64,000 bases of DNA from Fluviicoccus sp. (GTDB lineage Bacteria > Pseudomonadota > Gammaproteobacteria > Pseudomonadales > Moraxellaceae): the NCBI RefSeq assembly GCF_030646115.1, contig NZ_JAUSMX010000023.1, positions 79,989-143,988 of the forward strand, given 5' to 3'. Shown piece after piece: positions 37,478 to 46,220 of the stretch. Every line of letters begins with the position of its first letter. The stretch's first letter is position 1. Made by a program: the position numbers and the translations under genes. The notes beneath the pieces are model-generated. The model saw only the letters and a list, made by a program, of their open reading frames with translations. It did no database searches and was not told the DNA's origin.

Positions 37478-37860
37478 AAAGTATGGGATGGTTGTCGTTG
37501 CTGATGGCCGGTTCACTGGCCGCCTGTGATACCGTGAAATCCGATATGCCGACCGGTGTGTCGCCATTGACGAAGGATCATCCGGTTCTGACCGTGCCTG
37601 GCGCGGTGAACACCAAGGATCGTTATCTGGAGATGCCGGTGGAAGTGCGTGGCTTTGACGGCGGTTGGCAGGGGGGCTGCAAGACTGCGCCGCCGGTGAG
37701 CCGCTCAGACTGGCAGTTGGTGGACGGCGGCAGCTGCCTCTACGTACACGGGCCCAAGCCGGAAGCGGCACCCGCCGTCAATGGCAAGCCCCGGTTGCTG
37801 AAAGTGGTGGGAACGCTGCGTGAAAGCCGCGACGGCGTGCTTTACATCAGCATTCCCTGA
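37474..37860 (+). CDS. Small lipoprotein coupled to the C11 protease, function unknown
   Basis: 128 residues with a lipoprotein signal peptide and lipobox SLAAC (about residue 18). The mature part has two cysteines (WQGGCKTAPP and GGSCLYVHGP) that could form a disulfide, and ends in GVLYISIP. The 4-base overlap with the protease gene shows translational coupling, so it may be an inhibitor, partner or substrate; this is inference. No family recognised. Confidence 0.68.
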   Translation: MKSMGWLSLLMAGSLAACDTVKSDMPTGVSPLTKDHPVLTVPGAVNTKDRYLEMPVEVRGFDGGWQGGCKTAPPVSRSDWQLVDGGSCLYVHGPKPEAAPAVNGKPRLLKVVGTLRESRDGVLYISIP

Positions 37861-37866
37861 ACGTAG

Positions 37867-38619
37867 TCAGTCCTTGTAACCGGGATTGACCCGGTCCAGT
37901 TTGCGCAACAGCGCCGGCCAGGCCAAGGCGCCGCCCATGCCGAGAGTGACCTGCGTAATCTGTCCCGGCGCCAGGTCCAGAATGGGTTGCGGAATGAACG
38001 TCAGTTCGCCGCCGCCTGCTTGCGCCCGCACCTGGATCATGCACGTCGCTTCAAACACATACATGCTCAGGAAGGCCTCGGCCACGGAGTTGCCCGTGGT
38101 CAGCAGGCCGTGATTGCGCAACATCAGGAAGCGTTTGTCCACCAGATCGCGCACCAGTCGCGGCTTCTCGCCTTCCAGCAGCGCCACCCCTTCATAGTCA
38201 TGATAAGCCAATGACGACAGCACAAAAAACGACTGTTGCGACAGCGGCAATACGCCATTCTTTTGCGCTGACACTGCCACGCCGTTGATCGAGTGCGTAT
38301 GCATCACGCATTGCACATCCGGCCGCGCCTCATGCACGCAACTGTGGATGGTGAAACCGGCCGGGTTGATCGGCCAGGGGGAGTCGGTCAGCTTTTCCCC
38401 GGCCAGATTGATCTTAACCAGCGACGACGCAGTGATTTCCTCAAACATCATGCCGTAGGGGTTGATCAGGAAGTGTTCCGTGCCGGGAATCTTGACCGAG
38501 ATATGGGTGAAGATCAGGTCGTCCCAGCCATACAGGGCCACCAGCCGGTAGGCGGCGGCCAGATCGACACGGGCCTGCCATTCTTCGGGAGAAACGGTGT
38601 TGCGGAGGGAATCATTCAT
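37867..38619 (-). CDS. Class II aldolase/adducin-family protein
   Basis: 250 residues from the ATG at 38619 (MNDSLRN). The adducin-like fold shows the zinc-type motifs FTHISVKIPG (about 41-50), HTHSINGVAVS (about 109-119) and MLRNHGLLTTG (about 176-186). Members include fuculose/ribulose-phosphate aldolases and many 'class II aldolase/adducin' proteins of unknown substrate that lack the catalytic Glu. No sugar-catabolic neighbours help to define it. The 38682 start adds an unrelated 21-residue extension and is rejected. Confidence 0.85.
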   Translation of the reverse strand: MNDSLRNTVSPEEWQARVDLAAAYRLVALYGWDDLIFTHISVKIPGTEHFLINPYGMMFEEITASSLVKINLAGEKLTDSPWPINPAGFTIHSCVHEARPDVQCVMHTHSINGVAVSAQKNGVLPLSQQSFFVLSSLAYHDYEGVALLEGEKPRLVRDLVDKRFLMLRNHGLLTTGNSVAEAFLSMYVFEATCMIQVRAQAGGGELTFIPQPILDLAPGQITQVTLGMGGALAWPALLRKLDRVNPGYKD

Positions 38620-38707
38620 TGTTGTTGTCTCGCGGACCATCGGATGATGCGGGGAAGCATAGCGGTCCGGCCCACGGAACACTGTCGGTCAGCCGACAAT
38701 GACCGCT

Positions 38708-41005
38708 TTAACTGGGCAATTTGCCGCCAACCGGCCTCTGGGTAGGCCGCACAATATCCCAGAGCCCCATGTTGTTCAGTTCCAGTTCCATCATGCTGCG
38801 GATCACAGCGGCATTGTCCACACCCAAGGCCTGCGCCAGCAGGCGCTTGCCGGTCGCCAGCGGCACGGTGCGCACCACCTTGCGGATCTTCAGCAGGTTG
38901 CTGGCGCTCATGCTCAGCGAGTCAAAACCCATGGCCATCAGCAGGATGGCGGTGCCGGGGTCGCCAGCCATTTCGCCGCAAATGCCTACAGGCTTGTCAA
39001 TGGCGTGGCACTCGTTGACGATGTACTGCAAGGCGCGCAGCACCGCCGGGTGATAGGAGGTGTACAGGTCGGCCACGCGGGAGTTGTTGCGGTCCACCGC
39101 CAGCAGGTATTGCGTCAGGTCATTGGAACCTACCGATACGAAATCGACCATGCCGGCCAGTTCGCGAATTTGCAGCAGCACGGCAGGTACTTCAATCATG
39201 ATGCCCAGTTTAGGCATCGGGATTTCCGCTTTTTCTTCTTCCTGCACTTCGGTCAGGGCGCGGTGGATCAGGTGCTGGGCCTCCTCGATCTCGAATACCG
39301 AGGACACCATGGGCAACATGATCTGCAGGTTGTTGAGTCCGATGGAGGCCTTCAGCATGGCCCGCATCTGCACCAGGAAGATTTCCGGGTGGTCGAGGGT
39401 GATGCGGATGCCGCGCCAGCCCAGCGCCGGATTGACTTCGTTGATGGGGAAGTAGGGCAGGTCCTTGTCGCCGCCGATATCCAGCGTGCGCATGGTGACC
39501 GGACGCGGCTCAAAGGCCGTCAACTGCTGGCGGTAGATGGTGCGTTGTTCTTCTTCACTGGGGAAGCGGTCGCGCAGCATGAACGGGATTTCACTGCGGT
39601 AGAGGCCGACCCCTTCGGCGCCGCGATCACGGGCACGGGCGACATCCGCCATCAAACCGGTGTTCACATACAGCACCACCTTGTGCCCGTCCGGCGTTTC
39701 GGCCGGCAAGTCACGATAGGCGTCCAGACCCGCCACCAGTTGCCGTTCCTCGCGGATGATTTCCTTGTAGCGCTTGCGAAGCTCACGCGAGGGATGCACA
39801 TAAACCCGGGACTGATAGGCATCAACGATCATTTCGGCATCGTCGAGGCTGGAGACCGGCAACTCCGCGACACCAACCACGGTGGGGATGCCCAGCGCCC
39901 TGGCGACAATGGCCATGTGCGAGTTGGCGGCGCCGGTGGTGGTGACAATGGCGGCAATGCTTTCCAGAGGAGTCTCCACCAGCGTGGCCGTGGAAATCTC
40001 ATCGCCGATCAGGATGCTGTTTTCTGAATAGTCGCGCGTGGTGCTGGCCTGTTTCTGCAGGTGCGCCAGAATACGGCGACCCAGGTCGCGGACATCGGCC
40101 ATGCGTTCCCGCAGATAGGGGTCGTCCATGGCAGCAAAGCTCTGCATGTGCTCGTCAATGACCGCGCGCAGTGCGCCTTGCGCCCAGTTGCCGGAGCGGA
40201 TCTTGTCAGCGATTTCACCCCCCAGCGCATTGTCATCCAGCATGCTCAGGTAGACATCAAACAGGGCGCGCTCTTCAGGCATCAATGACGCCGTCATCTT
40301 GTTGCCCAACATCTGCATTTCCGCCCGCACCGCATTCAGCGCCTGGTTCAGTTGCGCCAGTTCGCTGTCAATGTCTTCCACCCCGCGGTCGGGTACCGAG
40401 TCGATATCGGCGGGGGGGTAAATGACGACGGCGCGGCCCATGGCGATGCCGCTGGCGCCAGCCACGCCGTGAAAGATGCGCGGACTGTTGATGTTTTTCG
40501 GTGCATGCAGGTTATCAAGTTGCCCCAAGGCGCGGGCATGGGCCACGACCCCGGAAATCTGGGCGGAGAGGGTGACCAGGAAGGCTTCCTCCGCTTCTCC
40601 GAAGCGGCGCTTTTCCTGTTGCTGCACCACCAGCACACCCAGAACTTTGCGGCGATGCATGATCGGCACGCCCAGAAAGGAGCCATAGCGCTCCTCACCG
40701 GTTTCGGGCAGATAACGGTACTTGGGGTGAGCGGAGGCTTCTTCCAGGTTGATCAGTTCTTCGCGCTGGCCAACCAGGCCCACCAGGCCTTCGGACAGGC
40801 CCAGCGACACCACACCTACTGCATCCGGATTCAGGCCCCGGGTGGCCATCAGCACATAGCGATTGCTGCGCTCGTCCAGCAGGTAAATGGAGCACACTTC
40901 CGTACTCAGGGCTTCCTGGACATTCACCACAATGACGTCGAGGGCGGTCAGCAGCGTTGGCGCTGAATCCACCTCCTGAACAATCTTGCGTAATATGTCG
41001 AGCAT
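38708..41005 (-). CDS. ptsP: Phosphoenolpyruvate-protein phosphotransferase PtsP (EI-Ntr)
   Basis: First enzyme of the nitrogen-related phosphotransferase chain (PtsP to NPr to EIIA-Ntr). 765 residues: GAF domain (about 1-165), a linker, PEP-utiliser N domain, phospho-histidine swivelling domain with active-site His363 in TTGAANSHMA, and the PEP-binding TIM-barrel (EIPFMLRDRFPSEEEQ, TLDIGGDKDLPYF, GSNDLTQYLLAVDRNNSRVADLY, ICGEMAGDP). rppH lies 34 bases upstream on the same strand, the conserved rppH-ptsP operon. Confidence 0.96.
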   Translation of the reverse strand: MLDILRKIVQEVDSAPTLLTALDVIVVNVQEALSTEVCSIYLLDERSNRYVLMATRGLNPDAVGVVSLGLSEGLVGLVGQREELINLEEASAHPKYRYLPETGEERYGSFLGVPIMHRRKVLGVLVVQQQEKRRFGEAEEAFLVTLSAQISGVVAHARALGQLDNLHAPKNINSPRIFHGVAGASGIAMGRAVVIYPPADIDSVPDRGVEDIDSELAQLNQALNAVRAEMQMLGNKMTASLMPEERALFDVYLSMLDDNALGGEIADKIRSGNWAQGALRAVIDEHMQSFAAMDDPYLRERMADVRDLGRRILAHLQKQASTTRDYSENSILIGDEISTATLVETPLESIAAIVTTTGAANSHMAIVARALGIPTVVGVAELPVSSLDDAEMIVDAYQSRVYVHPSRELRKRYKEIIREERQLVAGLDAYRDLPAETPDGHKVVLYVNTGLMADVARARDRGAEGVGLYRSEIPFMLRDRFPSEEEQRTIYRQQLTAFEPRPVTMRTLDIGGDKDLPYFPINEVNPALGWRGIRITLDHPEIFLVQMRAMLKASIGLNNLQIMLPMVSSVFEIEEAQHLIHRALTEVQEEEKAEIPMPKLGIMIEVPAVLLQIRELAGMVDFVSVGSNDLTQYLLAVDRNNSRVADLYTSYHPAVLRALQYIVNECHAIDKPVGICGEMAGDPGTAILLMAMGFDSLSMSASNLLKIRKVVRTVPLATGKRLLAQALGVDNAAVIRSMMELELNNMGLWDIVRPTQRPVGGKLPS

Positions 41006-41039
41006 GTCAGACGTCCCCGGTCTTGGCGGTGTTTCCGGC

Positions 41040-41528
41040 TTAACCGGCTTCGTTAAGGAATGGAGTGCGCGGAGCCAGTTCCAGCAAGGCCTTGCGATAG
41101 ACTTCGCGTTTGAAGGACACCACCTGGTTCAGCGGAAACCAGTAGCTGACCCAGCGCCAGTCATCAAACTCGGCGGGCCGGCAACTGTCCAGGCGGATGC
41201 GCTCAGGCTTGGCGGCCAGCTTCAGCAGGAACCATTTTTGTTTTTGTCCGATGCAAACCGGTGCGGAGTCGTGGCGGACATAGCGCCGGGGCAGACGATA
41301 GCGCAGCCAGCCGCGTGTTTGCGCCAGTATGCGGACATCCTGCTTTTCCAGCCCCACCTCTTCCCATAACTCCCGGTACATCGCCTGTTCCGGAGACTCG
41401 CCGGCATTGATGCCGCCTTGCGGAAACTGCCAGGCCTCATGGCCGTTGCGTCGAGCCCACAGAACTTGTCCTTCATCGTTGGCGATGATGATACCGACAT
41501 TGGGTCGGAACCCTTCAGCGTCAATCAC
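41040..41528 (-). CDS. rppH: RNA 5'-pyrophosphohydrolase RppH
   Basis: Nudix hydrolase that removes pyrophosphate from mRNA 5' ends and triggers RNase E decay. 162 residues; [15 protein letters not shown] start and the Nudix box [23 protein letters not shown] (about 38-60) are canonical. First gene of the rppH-ptsP pair; divergent from a HAD phosphatase gene. Confidence 0.95.
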   Translation of the reverse strand: MIDAEGFRPNVGIIIANDEGQVLWARRNGHEAWQFPQGGINAGESPEQAMYRELWEEVGLEKQDVRILAQTRGWLRYRLPRRYVRHDSAPVCIGQKQKWFLLKLAAKPERIRLDSCRPAEFDDWRWVSYWFPLNQVVSFKREVYRKALLELAPRTPFLNEAG

Positions 41529-41642
41529 GGTGAATACCCTAAAAAATATAAAGACTTGCGCTATTCATAACCCATAGGGCCGCAAGGCGGCAAGCCTTAT
41601 CTGTTATCATTTGGCAATTACCCGGACATTCAGCGGAAAATT

Positions 41643-42299
41643 ATGCGACTGGCGATTTTTGATCTCGACAATACCCTGCTGGCCGGTGATTCCGACCATG
41701 CCTGGGGCGAATTCCTGGTGATGCGCGGCCTGGTGGACAGCGTCCGCTACAAGGCCGAAAACGACCGTTTCTACGCTGATTATTGCGCCGGAACACTGGA
41801 CATCATTGCCTACAGCGAGTTCGTGTTTGCTTTCTTGGCGCAGCATGACATGGCATGGCTCAAGACGCTGCACGATGACTTCATGCGCACCTGCATCGAA
41901 GGCATCATGCTGCCCAAGGCGCGTGACCTGGTCGAATCGCACCGTCAACAGGGGGATGAGTTGCTGATCATCACCGCCACCAACCGTTTCATCACCGAAC
42001 CCATTGGCCGGGCCTTCGGCATTGAGCAGTTGCTGGCCACCGAACCGCAACAGGTTGACGGACGTTATACCGGCAAGGTGCAGGGCGTTCCCTGTTATAA
42101 AGAAGGCAAGATTACCCGCTATCAGCAATGGCTGGCGGGTCAGGGTAAGATCTTCACCGAAGCCTGGTTCTACTCGGATTCCCGCAATGACCTGCCGTTG
42201 CTGGAGGTGGTGGACAAGCCGGTCGCGGTCAATCCCGACGAGGTTCTGGGGGCTCATGCTCGTCGTCTGGGATGGCCGGTGCTGGACCTGCGCGGCTGA
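41643..42299 (+). CDS. HAD-IB phosphatase, probable histidinol-phosphatase type
   Basis: 218 residues; HAD motif I FDLDNTLLAGDS (about 6-17), motif II TATNRFI (Thr), motif III Lys region EGKITRYQQWLAG and motif IV YSDSRNDLPLL. This SerB-like HAD-IB gene next to rppH-ptsP matches the Pseudomonas arrangement, where the orthologue was reported to be a histidinol-phosphate phosphatase. Histidinol phosphatase is therefore the best inference; phosphoserine or other small-molecule phosphatase activity is the alternative. Confidence 0.83.
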   Translation: MRLAIFDLDNTLLAGDSDHAWGEFLVMRGLVDSVRYKAENDRFYADYCAGTLDIIAYSEFVFAFLAQHDMAWLKTLHDDFMRTCIEGIMLPKARDLVESHRQQGDELLIITATNRFITEPIGRAFGIEQLLATEPQQVDGRYTGKVQGVPCYKEGKITRYQQWLAGQGKIFTEAWFYSDSRNDLPLLEVVDKPVAVNPDEVLGAHARRLGWPVLDLRG

Positions 42300-42318
42300 T
42301 CAACAGAGTCAAAGCACC

Positions 42319-42340
42319 GTCCGGCATTATCCGGCCGGAC
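42319..42340. other. GC-rich hairpin downstream of the HAD phosphatase gene
   Basis: Inverted repeat GTCCGGC/GCCGGAC with an 8-base loop, 20 bases after the stop. It lacks a clean T tract, so termination is uncertain. Confidence 0.4.
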
Positions 42341-42481
42341 GCCGTTCATCGTCATTCCGGGCCAATTCATCCCAAATCCCGTCATATTGTTCGATTGTAG
42401 GACGAGATTGTTCAACTCCCTAATGCGGGCTTTGCTACTTTTTGCACAATCAGCGCATTGCCTGTGCGAAAGGAGAGTGAG

Positions 42482-42721
42482 ATGGCCCTGTCTCAGAGTC
42501 TGCAACAAGCCGGCCCGCCGGTTGAGCAACCGGAAGATTTTATTCTGCAAACCCGTTTTTATGTGGCGCTTCGTCGCGCCAGCGGCCGTGTCATTGATCT
42601 GGTCTGGTTTCGTCAGAATCAGGAATATGCCAATGCCGTGCTGGATTTTGCGGAATCCATTTCCGACCGTGAAGTGCGTGATGCTGCGCGACGCCTGCGT
42701 TACCCGGAATTTTTCCGCTAA
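42482..42721 (+). CDS. Small conserved-looking protein of unknown function
   Basis: 79 residues from the ATG at 42482 with AGGAGAG about 6 bases upstream; the 42458 ATG would add eight residues before a better ribosome site. The protein is soluble and Arg/Asp-rich (FYVALRRASGRVIDLVWFRQNQ, DREVRDAARRLRYPEFF). No family recognised. It converges on fau with a 4-base overlap of stops. Confidence 0.6.
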   Translation: MALSQSLQQAGPPVEQPEDFILQTRFYVALRRASGRVIDLVWFRQNQEYANAVLDFAESISDREVRDAARRLRYPEFFR

Positions 42722-43320
42722 AGCGGTATCCGGCGGCTTGCGCCCGCCCGGAAGCTTGTCCGCCCGGAAGGTGTCACCACTGCATGCAGGTTGATATCCC
42801 AAGGGCAGACCGGTATGGATGCTACCTGCTGGCTATCATGAGCCAATCCCACCCTTAATGGTCGCTGCGGCAATTTCGCCAGCGTCCGGTCATAAAATCC
42901 GCCCCCCATACCCAGTCGGTGTCCCTGCCGGTCGAATCCGGTCAGCGGCATGAAGACCAGATCCAGTCCTCGCGCTTCCCTTCGGCCGCCATGACGCGGT
43001 TCGCGGATATGCCAGCGCTGTCGGTATAGTCGGCTGCCAGGGCGCCAGCGCACAAAGACCAGACTGCCGGCCGGAAAGGGCCTGATGCGCGGCAGATAAC
43101 AGGCTTTGCCCAAGGCATGCGCCAGATGCATCAGGGGCAGGGGGCTGATTTCACCCTGGATAGGCAGGTAGAATGCAACAGTGCGGGCTTGGTGGAAATC
43201 GGGCCAACGGCGGCAATGCAGCAGCAAATCCTTGGCGGACTTTCGTTGAATATGCGAGGGAATATCACGCCTTTTCAGGCGCAGTTGCTTGCGAAGGTCG
43301 GGACGCTGATCGGGAAGCAA
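42718..43320 (-). CDS. fau: 5-formyltetrahydrofolate cyclo-ligase
   Basis: Converts 5-formyl-THF to methenyl-THF using ATP. 200 residues from a proposed TTG start at 43320; substrate motifs LRKQLRLKRR at the N-terminus, VAFYLPIQGEIS and the signature GHRLGMGGGFYDRTLA are clear. GGAG lies 9 bases before the TTG. The ATG at 43350 lies inside the 3' strand of the 6S RNA terminal stem and would add ten residues not seen in the family, and the frame to 43473 overlaps the whole 6S RNA, so both are less likely. Located directly after 6S RNA, as in many gammaproteobacteria. Confidence 0.85.
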   Translation of the reverse strand: MLPDQRPDLRKQLRLKRRDIPSHIQRKSAKDLLLHCRRWPDFHQARTVAFYLPIQGEISPLPLMHLAHALGKACYLPRIRPFPAGSLVFVRWRPGSRLYRQRWHIREPRHGGRREARGLDLVFMPLTGFDRQGHRLGMGGGFYDRTLAKLPQRPLRVGLAHDSQQVASIPVCPWDINLHAVVTPSGRTSFRAGASRRIPL

Positions 43321-43327
43321 GGGGAAA

Positions 43328-43525
43328 GGCTCCAGAATGCCGCTACCCATCTTGGCCCTTGAACCCAAAGGTTCAAGGGGGAAGCCAGTATGCGGATCAG
43401 GCTTTCTGCTGGTGACCGGACAGGCCGGGCACTGAACAGACATGCACACCACCACATCAATACCGCTTCCCAAAGAGATGAAATCGGCTCAGGGGACGCG
43501 ATAGATTGGCGTGCATCCTAGAGAT
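43328..43525 (-). ncRNA. ssrS: 6S RNA
   Basis: About 198-nt RNA that mimics an open promoter and sequesters sigma-70 RNA polymerase in stationary phase. The gene lies between zapA and fau, its conserved position. Diagnostic sequence GTCCCCTGAGCCGAT (minus strand, about 43483-43497) is identical to the E. coli 6S core, and the CCTTGAACC...GGTTCAAGGG hairpin is present near 43355-43380. The terminal stem pairs CTCTAGGATGC (43523-43513) with GCATTCTGGAG (43340-43330) using G-U wobbles. The 5' end is set by the promoter; the 3' end is approximate. Confidence 0.93.
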
Positions 43526-43531
43526 GGCTTC

Positions 43532-43559
43532 AGTATATCCCACTGATTCCGGGATGCAA
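43532..43559 (-). promoter_or_regulatory. Sigma-70 promoter of 6S RNA
   Basis: Minus-strand -10 box TATACT (43537-43532) and -35-like TTGCAT 16 bases upstream (43559-43554). The predicted start, an A at 43525, is 7 bases downstream and coincides with the start of the 6S terminal stem. Confidence 0.72.
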
Positions 43560-43581
43560 CGGCTTTCATCTTTTGTTACGA

Positions 43582-43872
43582 CTAACTGGCGATGGCGCGA
43601 TCAATCTTGCCGATCAGCAGTTGCAGCGCCTGCGCAATCTTTGACGGATCTTCAGCCGGTTTGGCCTTGCTGGAGAAGAGTTCGTGGCAGATATTGAGGG
43701 CGGCCAGCACGGCGACGCGCTCGCTTTCCATGTTCTTGCTGGCGGCGCGGATTTCCCGCATTTTCTGGTCCAGGTAATTGGCGGCCTGCTTCAGCGTTGC
43801 CTGTTCACCGGCCGGGGAGTTGATCCGGTAGGACTTGTCAAAAATCTGTACTTCAACGGTTTCAACCGACAT
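43582..43872 (-). CDS. zapA: Cell division protein ZapA
   Basis: 96-residue FtsZ-ring stabiliser; N-terminal strand region VEVQIFDKSYRINSPAGEQATLKQAANYLDQKM is canonical and the C-terminal half is a coiled coil. Sits between a ZapB-like gene and 6S RNA; the zapB-like gene is 12 bases upstream, so the two are co-transcribed. Confidence 0.94.
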   Translation of the reverse strand: MSVETVEVQIFDKSYRINSPAGEQATLKQAANYLDQKMREIRAASKNMESERVAVLAALNICHELFSSKAKPAEDPSKIAQALQLLIGKIDRAIAS

Positions 43873-43884
43873 GGTCGTTTACTC

Positions 43885-44202
43885 TCAGGCTTCGGGAGTT
43901 TCAAGGGCCTTCAGGCGCAAAATGATGGCTTCCACGCGGGCGCGGGCCAGATCATTCTTGCGGGACAGTTCGTCCCGCTCGCCGGCGAGGGCTGTTTCCT
44001 TGGCCCGGAGGCTATTGTTTTCGGCGGTCAAAGCTTCTACCTTTGCACGCAGGGACTGCACTTCGCCGGCAGCGGCGTTTCGCAGGTTCTGGACTTCGCC
44101 AGCGGCTGCACGAAGCCGGGCATTTTCAGCGCCAACCGCCTGGATCTTCTGGATCAGGCTGTCGATGCGGGCGTTTAGTGTGCGGAGATCTTGTTCCAAC
44201 AT
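43885..44202 (-). CDS. ZapB-like coiled-coil cell division protein (TIGR02449 type)
   Basis: 105 residues from the ATG at 44202 (MLEQDLRTLNARIDSL). Almost entirely one coiled coil with heptad Leu/Ala. It contains an obvious internal duplication, GEVQNLRNAAAGEVQSLRA, around residues 35-55. Small coiled-coil proteins of this kind sit upstream of zapA in Pseudomonas-like genomes and act at the Z ring. The 44217 ATG five codons earlier is a possible alternative. Confidence 0.78.
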   Translation of the reverse strand: MLEQDLRTLNARIDSLIQKIQAVGAENARLRAAAGEVQNLRNAAAGEVQSLRAKVEALTAENNSLRAKETALAGERDELSRKNDLARARVEAIILRLKALETPEA

Positions 44203-44277
44203 TTTTTTCAGTCGCACTCAGGGATTTTGGCGGCTAATATAGTTTTTAAACTCAATCAGGGTCAATCAGGATTTATC

Positions 44278-44859
44278 ATGCATCCAGCTGCAAAAGCCCC
44301 TTCTTTGCCGGAATTAAATCAGTTGTTACAAGATTTACAGCTGAACAGCTCCGCGCCGGAAATCCACGGGGTCATGACGGGCCTACTGGCCGGGGGAGTG
44401 CGCTTCAATCGCCAGCAACTCATGAAGATGCTGGAAGCCCACACCGAGGCCGATCAGGCCTTTGATGACGGGCTGGTGGCCAGCCTCTGGCAGTTGCAAC
44501 TTTCCACGCTGGAAGGTTTGGGCGCGTCCGATCTGGTGTTCCTGCCGCTGATTCCGGGGGACGAGTCCCTGCTGGCCGACCGACTGGAAGGACTGGCCGA
44601 CTGGTGTCAGGGATTGCTGGCCGGTTTCGGACTGGCAGTGCGCGGCGATGACCTTCGCCTGAAGGACGGCGACATCCAGGAAACCCTGCAGGACCTGGTG
44701 CACATTGCCCATGTCAGCAGTGAAGGCGAGTCGGACAACGAAGAGGATGAACAGGCCTTCATGGAGGTCTACGAGTTTGTGCGCCTGGCGGCCATTCACC
44801 TGTTTGAGGAAATGTCGCCCGCCGAAGAACATCGTCCCGTTCACGAACAATTGCACTGA
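44278..44859 (+). CDS. ygfB: UPF0149 (YgfB/YecA) family protein
   Basis: 193 residues from the ATG at 44278 with AGGA about 8 bases upstream. Family features: PEIHGVMTGLLAGGVRF near the N-terminus, FLPLIPGDE in the middle and EDEQAFMEVYEFVRLAAIHLFEE at the C-terminus. UPF0149 proteins are small soluble regulators; in Pseudomonas YgfB is known to affect ampDh3-related beta-lactam responses. Divergent from the ZapB-like gene and directly upstream of pepP. Confidence 0.9.
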   Translation: MHPAAKAPSLPELNQLLQDLQLNSSAPEIHGVMTGLLAGGVRFNRQQLMKMLEAHTEADQAFDDGLVASLWQLQLSTLEGLGASDLVFLPLIPGDESLLADRLEGLADWCQGLLAGFGLAVRGDDLRLKDGDIQETLQDLVHIAHVSSEGESDNEEDEQAFMEVYEFVRLAAIHLFEEMSPAEEHRPVHEQLH

Positions 44860-44872
44860 GCAGAAAACGCGT

Positions 44873-46192
44873 ATGTATTCCCTGCTGCCAAAACAACAAT
44901 TCGCCCAGCGCCGCGCCGCCCTCATGGAATGGATGGGGCCGGACTCCATCGCCATCCTTCCCGCCGCCCCGCAAGCCGTCCGCAACCGCGATACCGACTA
45001 CCGTTATCGGCAGGACAGTGATTTTTATTACCTGTCCGGCTTTGGCGAACCGGAAGCGGTGATCTGCATCATACCCAACCGGCCGCAGGGAGAGTTCATC
45101 CTGTTTTGCCGCGAGCGTGATCGGGAACGGGAAATCTGGGACGGCATCCGCGCCGGGGTGGAAGGGGCCATTGAACTTTACGGAGCCGATGACTCTTACC
45201 CCATCGCCAAGCTGGATGAAACCATTCCCGGCCTGCTGGAAGGCAAGAAGCGGGTGTACGTGAACCTGGGCGCGCAGCCGGAATTTGATACGCGGGTGAT
45301 GGGCTGGATCAGTCATTTGCAGGGCCGCGCCCGGCAAGGCGTTAAAGCGCCCGGCGAGTTCCTGATGCTTAGCCACCTGCTGCATGAGTTGCGCCTGTAC
45401 AAGAGCGCCGGTGAACTGGACATCATGCGCAAGGCGGCCAGTATTTCCGCCCAGGCGCACATCCGCGCCATGCAGAAGACCCGGCCCGGCCTCTACGAGT
45501 TCGAGCTGGAAGCGGAATTGCTGCATGAGTTCCTGCGCAACGGCTGCAGTGCTCCGGCCTACAACACCATTGTCGGTTCCGGCAACAACGCCTGCATCCT
45601 GCATTACGTGGAAAACCGGCGGCAAATGCAGTCCGGCGACCTGGTGCTGATTGATGCCGGTGGCGAGCTGGACCATTATGCCTCCGATATCACCCGCACC
45701 TTCCCGGTCAATGGCCGTTTCAGCGGCGAACAGAAAGCCATTTACGAGCTGGTGCTGGCTTCACAGGAAGCGGCGATTGAAGTGGTGCATCCGGACAATC
45801 ACTGGAACAAGCCGCACGAAGTAGTGGTGGATATCCTGACGCGCGGCCTGCTGGATCTGGGCCTGCTGAAGGGCAGCTATGAAGAAAATATCGAAAAAGC
45901 CTTGTACCGCGAGTTCTTCATGCACCGCACCGGTCACTGGCTGGGCATGGATGTGCATGATGTGGGTGATTACAAGGTGGCCGAGGATTGGCGGCAACTG
46001 GAGGCGGGTATGGTGCTGACCATTGAGCCGGGCCTGTATATTTCGCCCGACTGCCAGTCGGTGGATCCGCGCTGGCGCGGCATTGGCGTGCGCATTGAAG
46101 ATGATGTGCTGGTAACCCGGCAGGGCCATGAAATCCTGACGCTGGCGGCTCCCAAGCATGTGGCGGACATTGAACAAATAATGCGGGGCTGA
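44873..46192 (+). CDS. pepP: Xaa-Pro aminopeptidase PepP
   Basis: Di-manganese creatinase-fold peptidase that removes the N-terminal residue before proline. 439 residues from the ATG at 44873 (MYSLLPKQQF). N-terminal creatinase-like domain (about 1-170) and catalytic domain (about 175-439) with metal ligands in LIDAGGELDHYASDITRTF, HRTGHWLGMDVHDVG and MVLTIEPGLY / GIGVRIEDDVLV. Conserved order UPF0149 - pepP - ubiH. Confidence 0.95.
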   Translation: MYSLLPKQQFAQRRAALMEWMGPDSIAILPAAPQAVRNRDTDYRYRQDSDFYYLSGFGEPEAVICIIPNRPQGEFILFCRERDREREIWDGIRAGVEGAIELYGADDSYPIAKLDETIPGLLEGKKRVYVNLGAQPEFDTRVMGWISHLQGRARQGVKAPGEFLMLSHLLHELRLYKSAGELDIMRKAASISAQAHIRAMQKTRPGLYEFELEAELLHEFLRNGCSAPAYNTIVGSGNNACILHYVENRRQMQSGDLVLIDAGGELDHYASDITRTFPVNGRFSGEQKAIYELVLASQEAAIEVVHPDNHWNKPHEVVVDILTRGLLDLGLLKGSYEENIEKALYREFFMHRTGHWLGMDVHDVGDYKVAEDWRQLEAGMVLTIEPGLYISPDCQSVDPRWRGIGVRIEDDVLVTRQGHEILTLAAPKHVADIEQIMRG

Positions 46193-46220
46193 TTCTAACC
46201 GTGGATTGAAGGAAGGCTGT

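Noticed and set aside
38683..38698. TGTCGG-TCAG-CCGACA hairpin after ptsP as terminator
   Set aside because: No T tract on the ptsP strand and only 6 base pairs.
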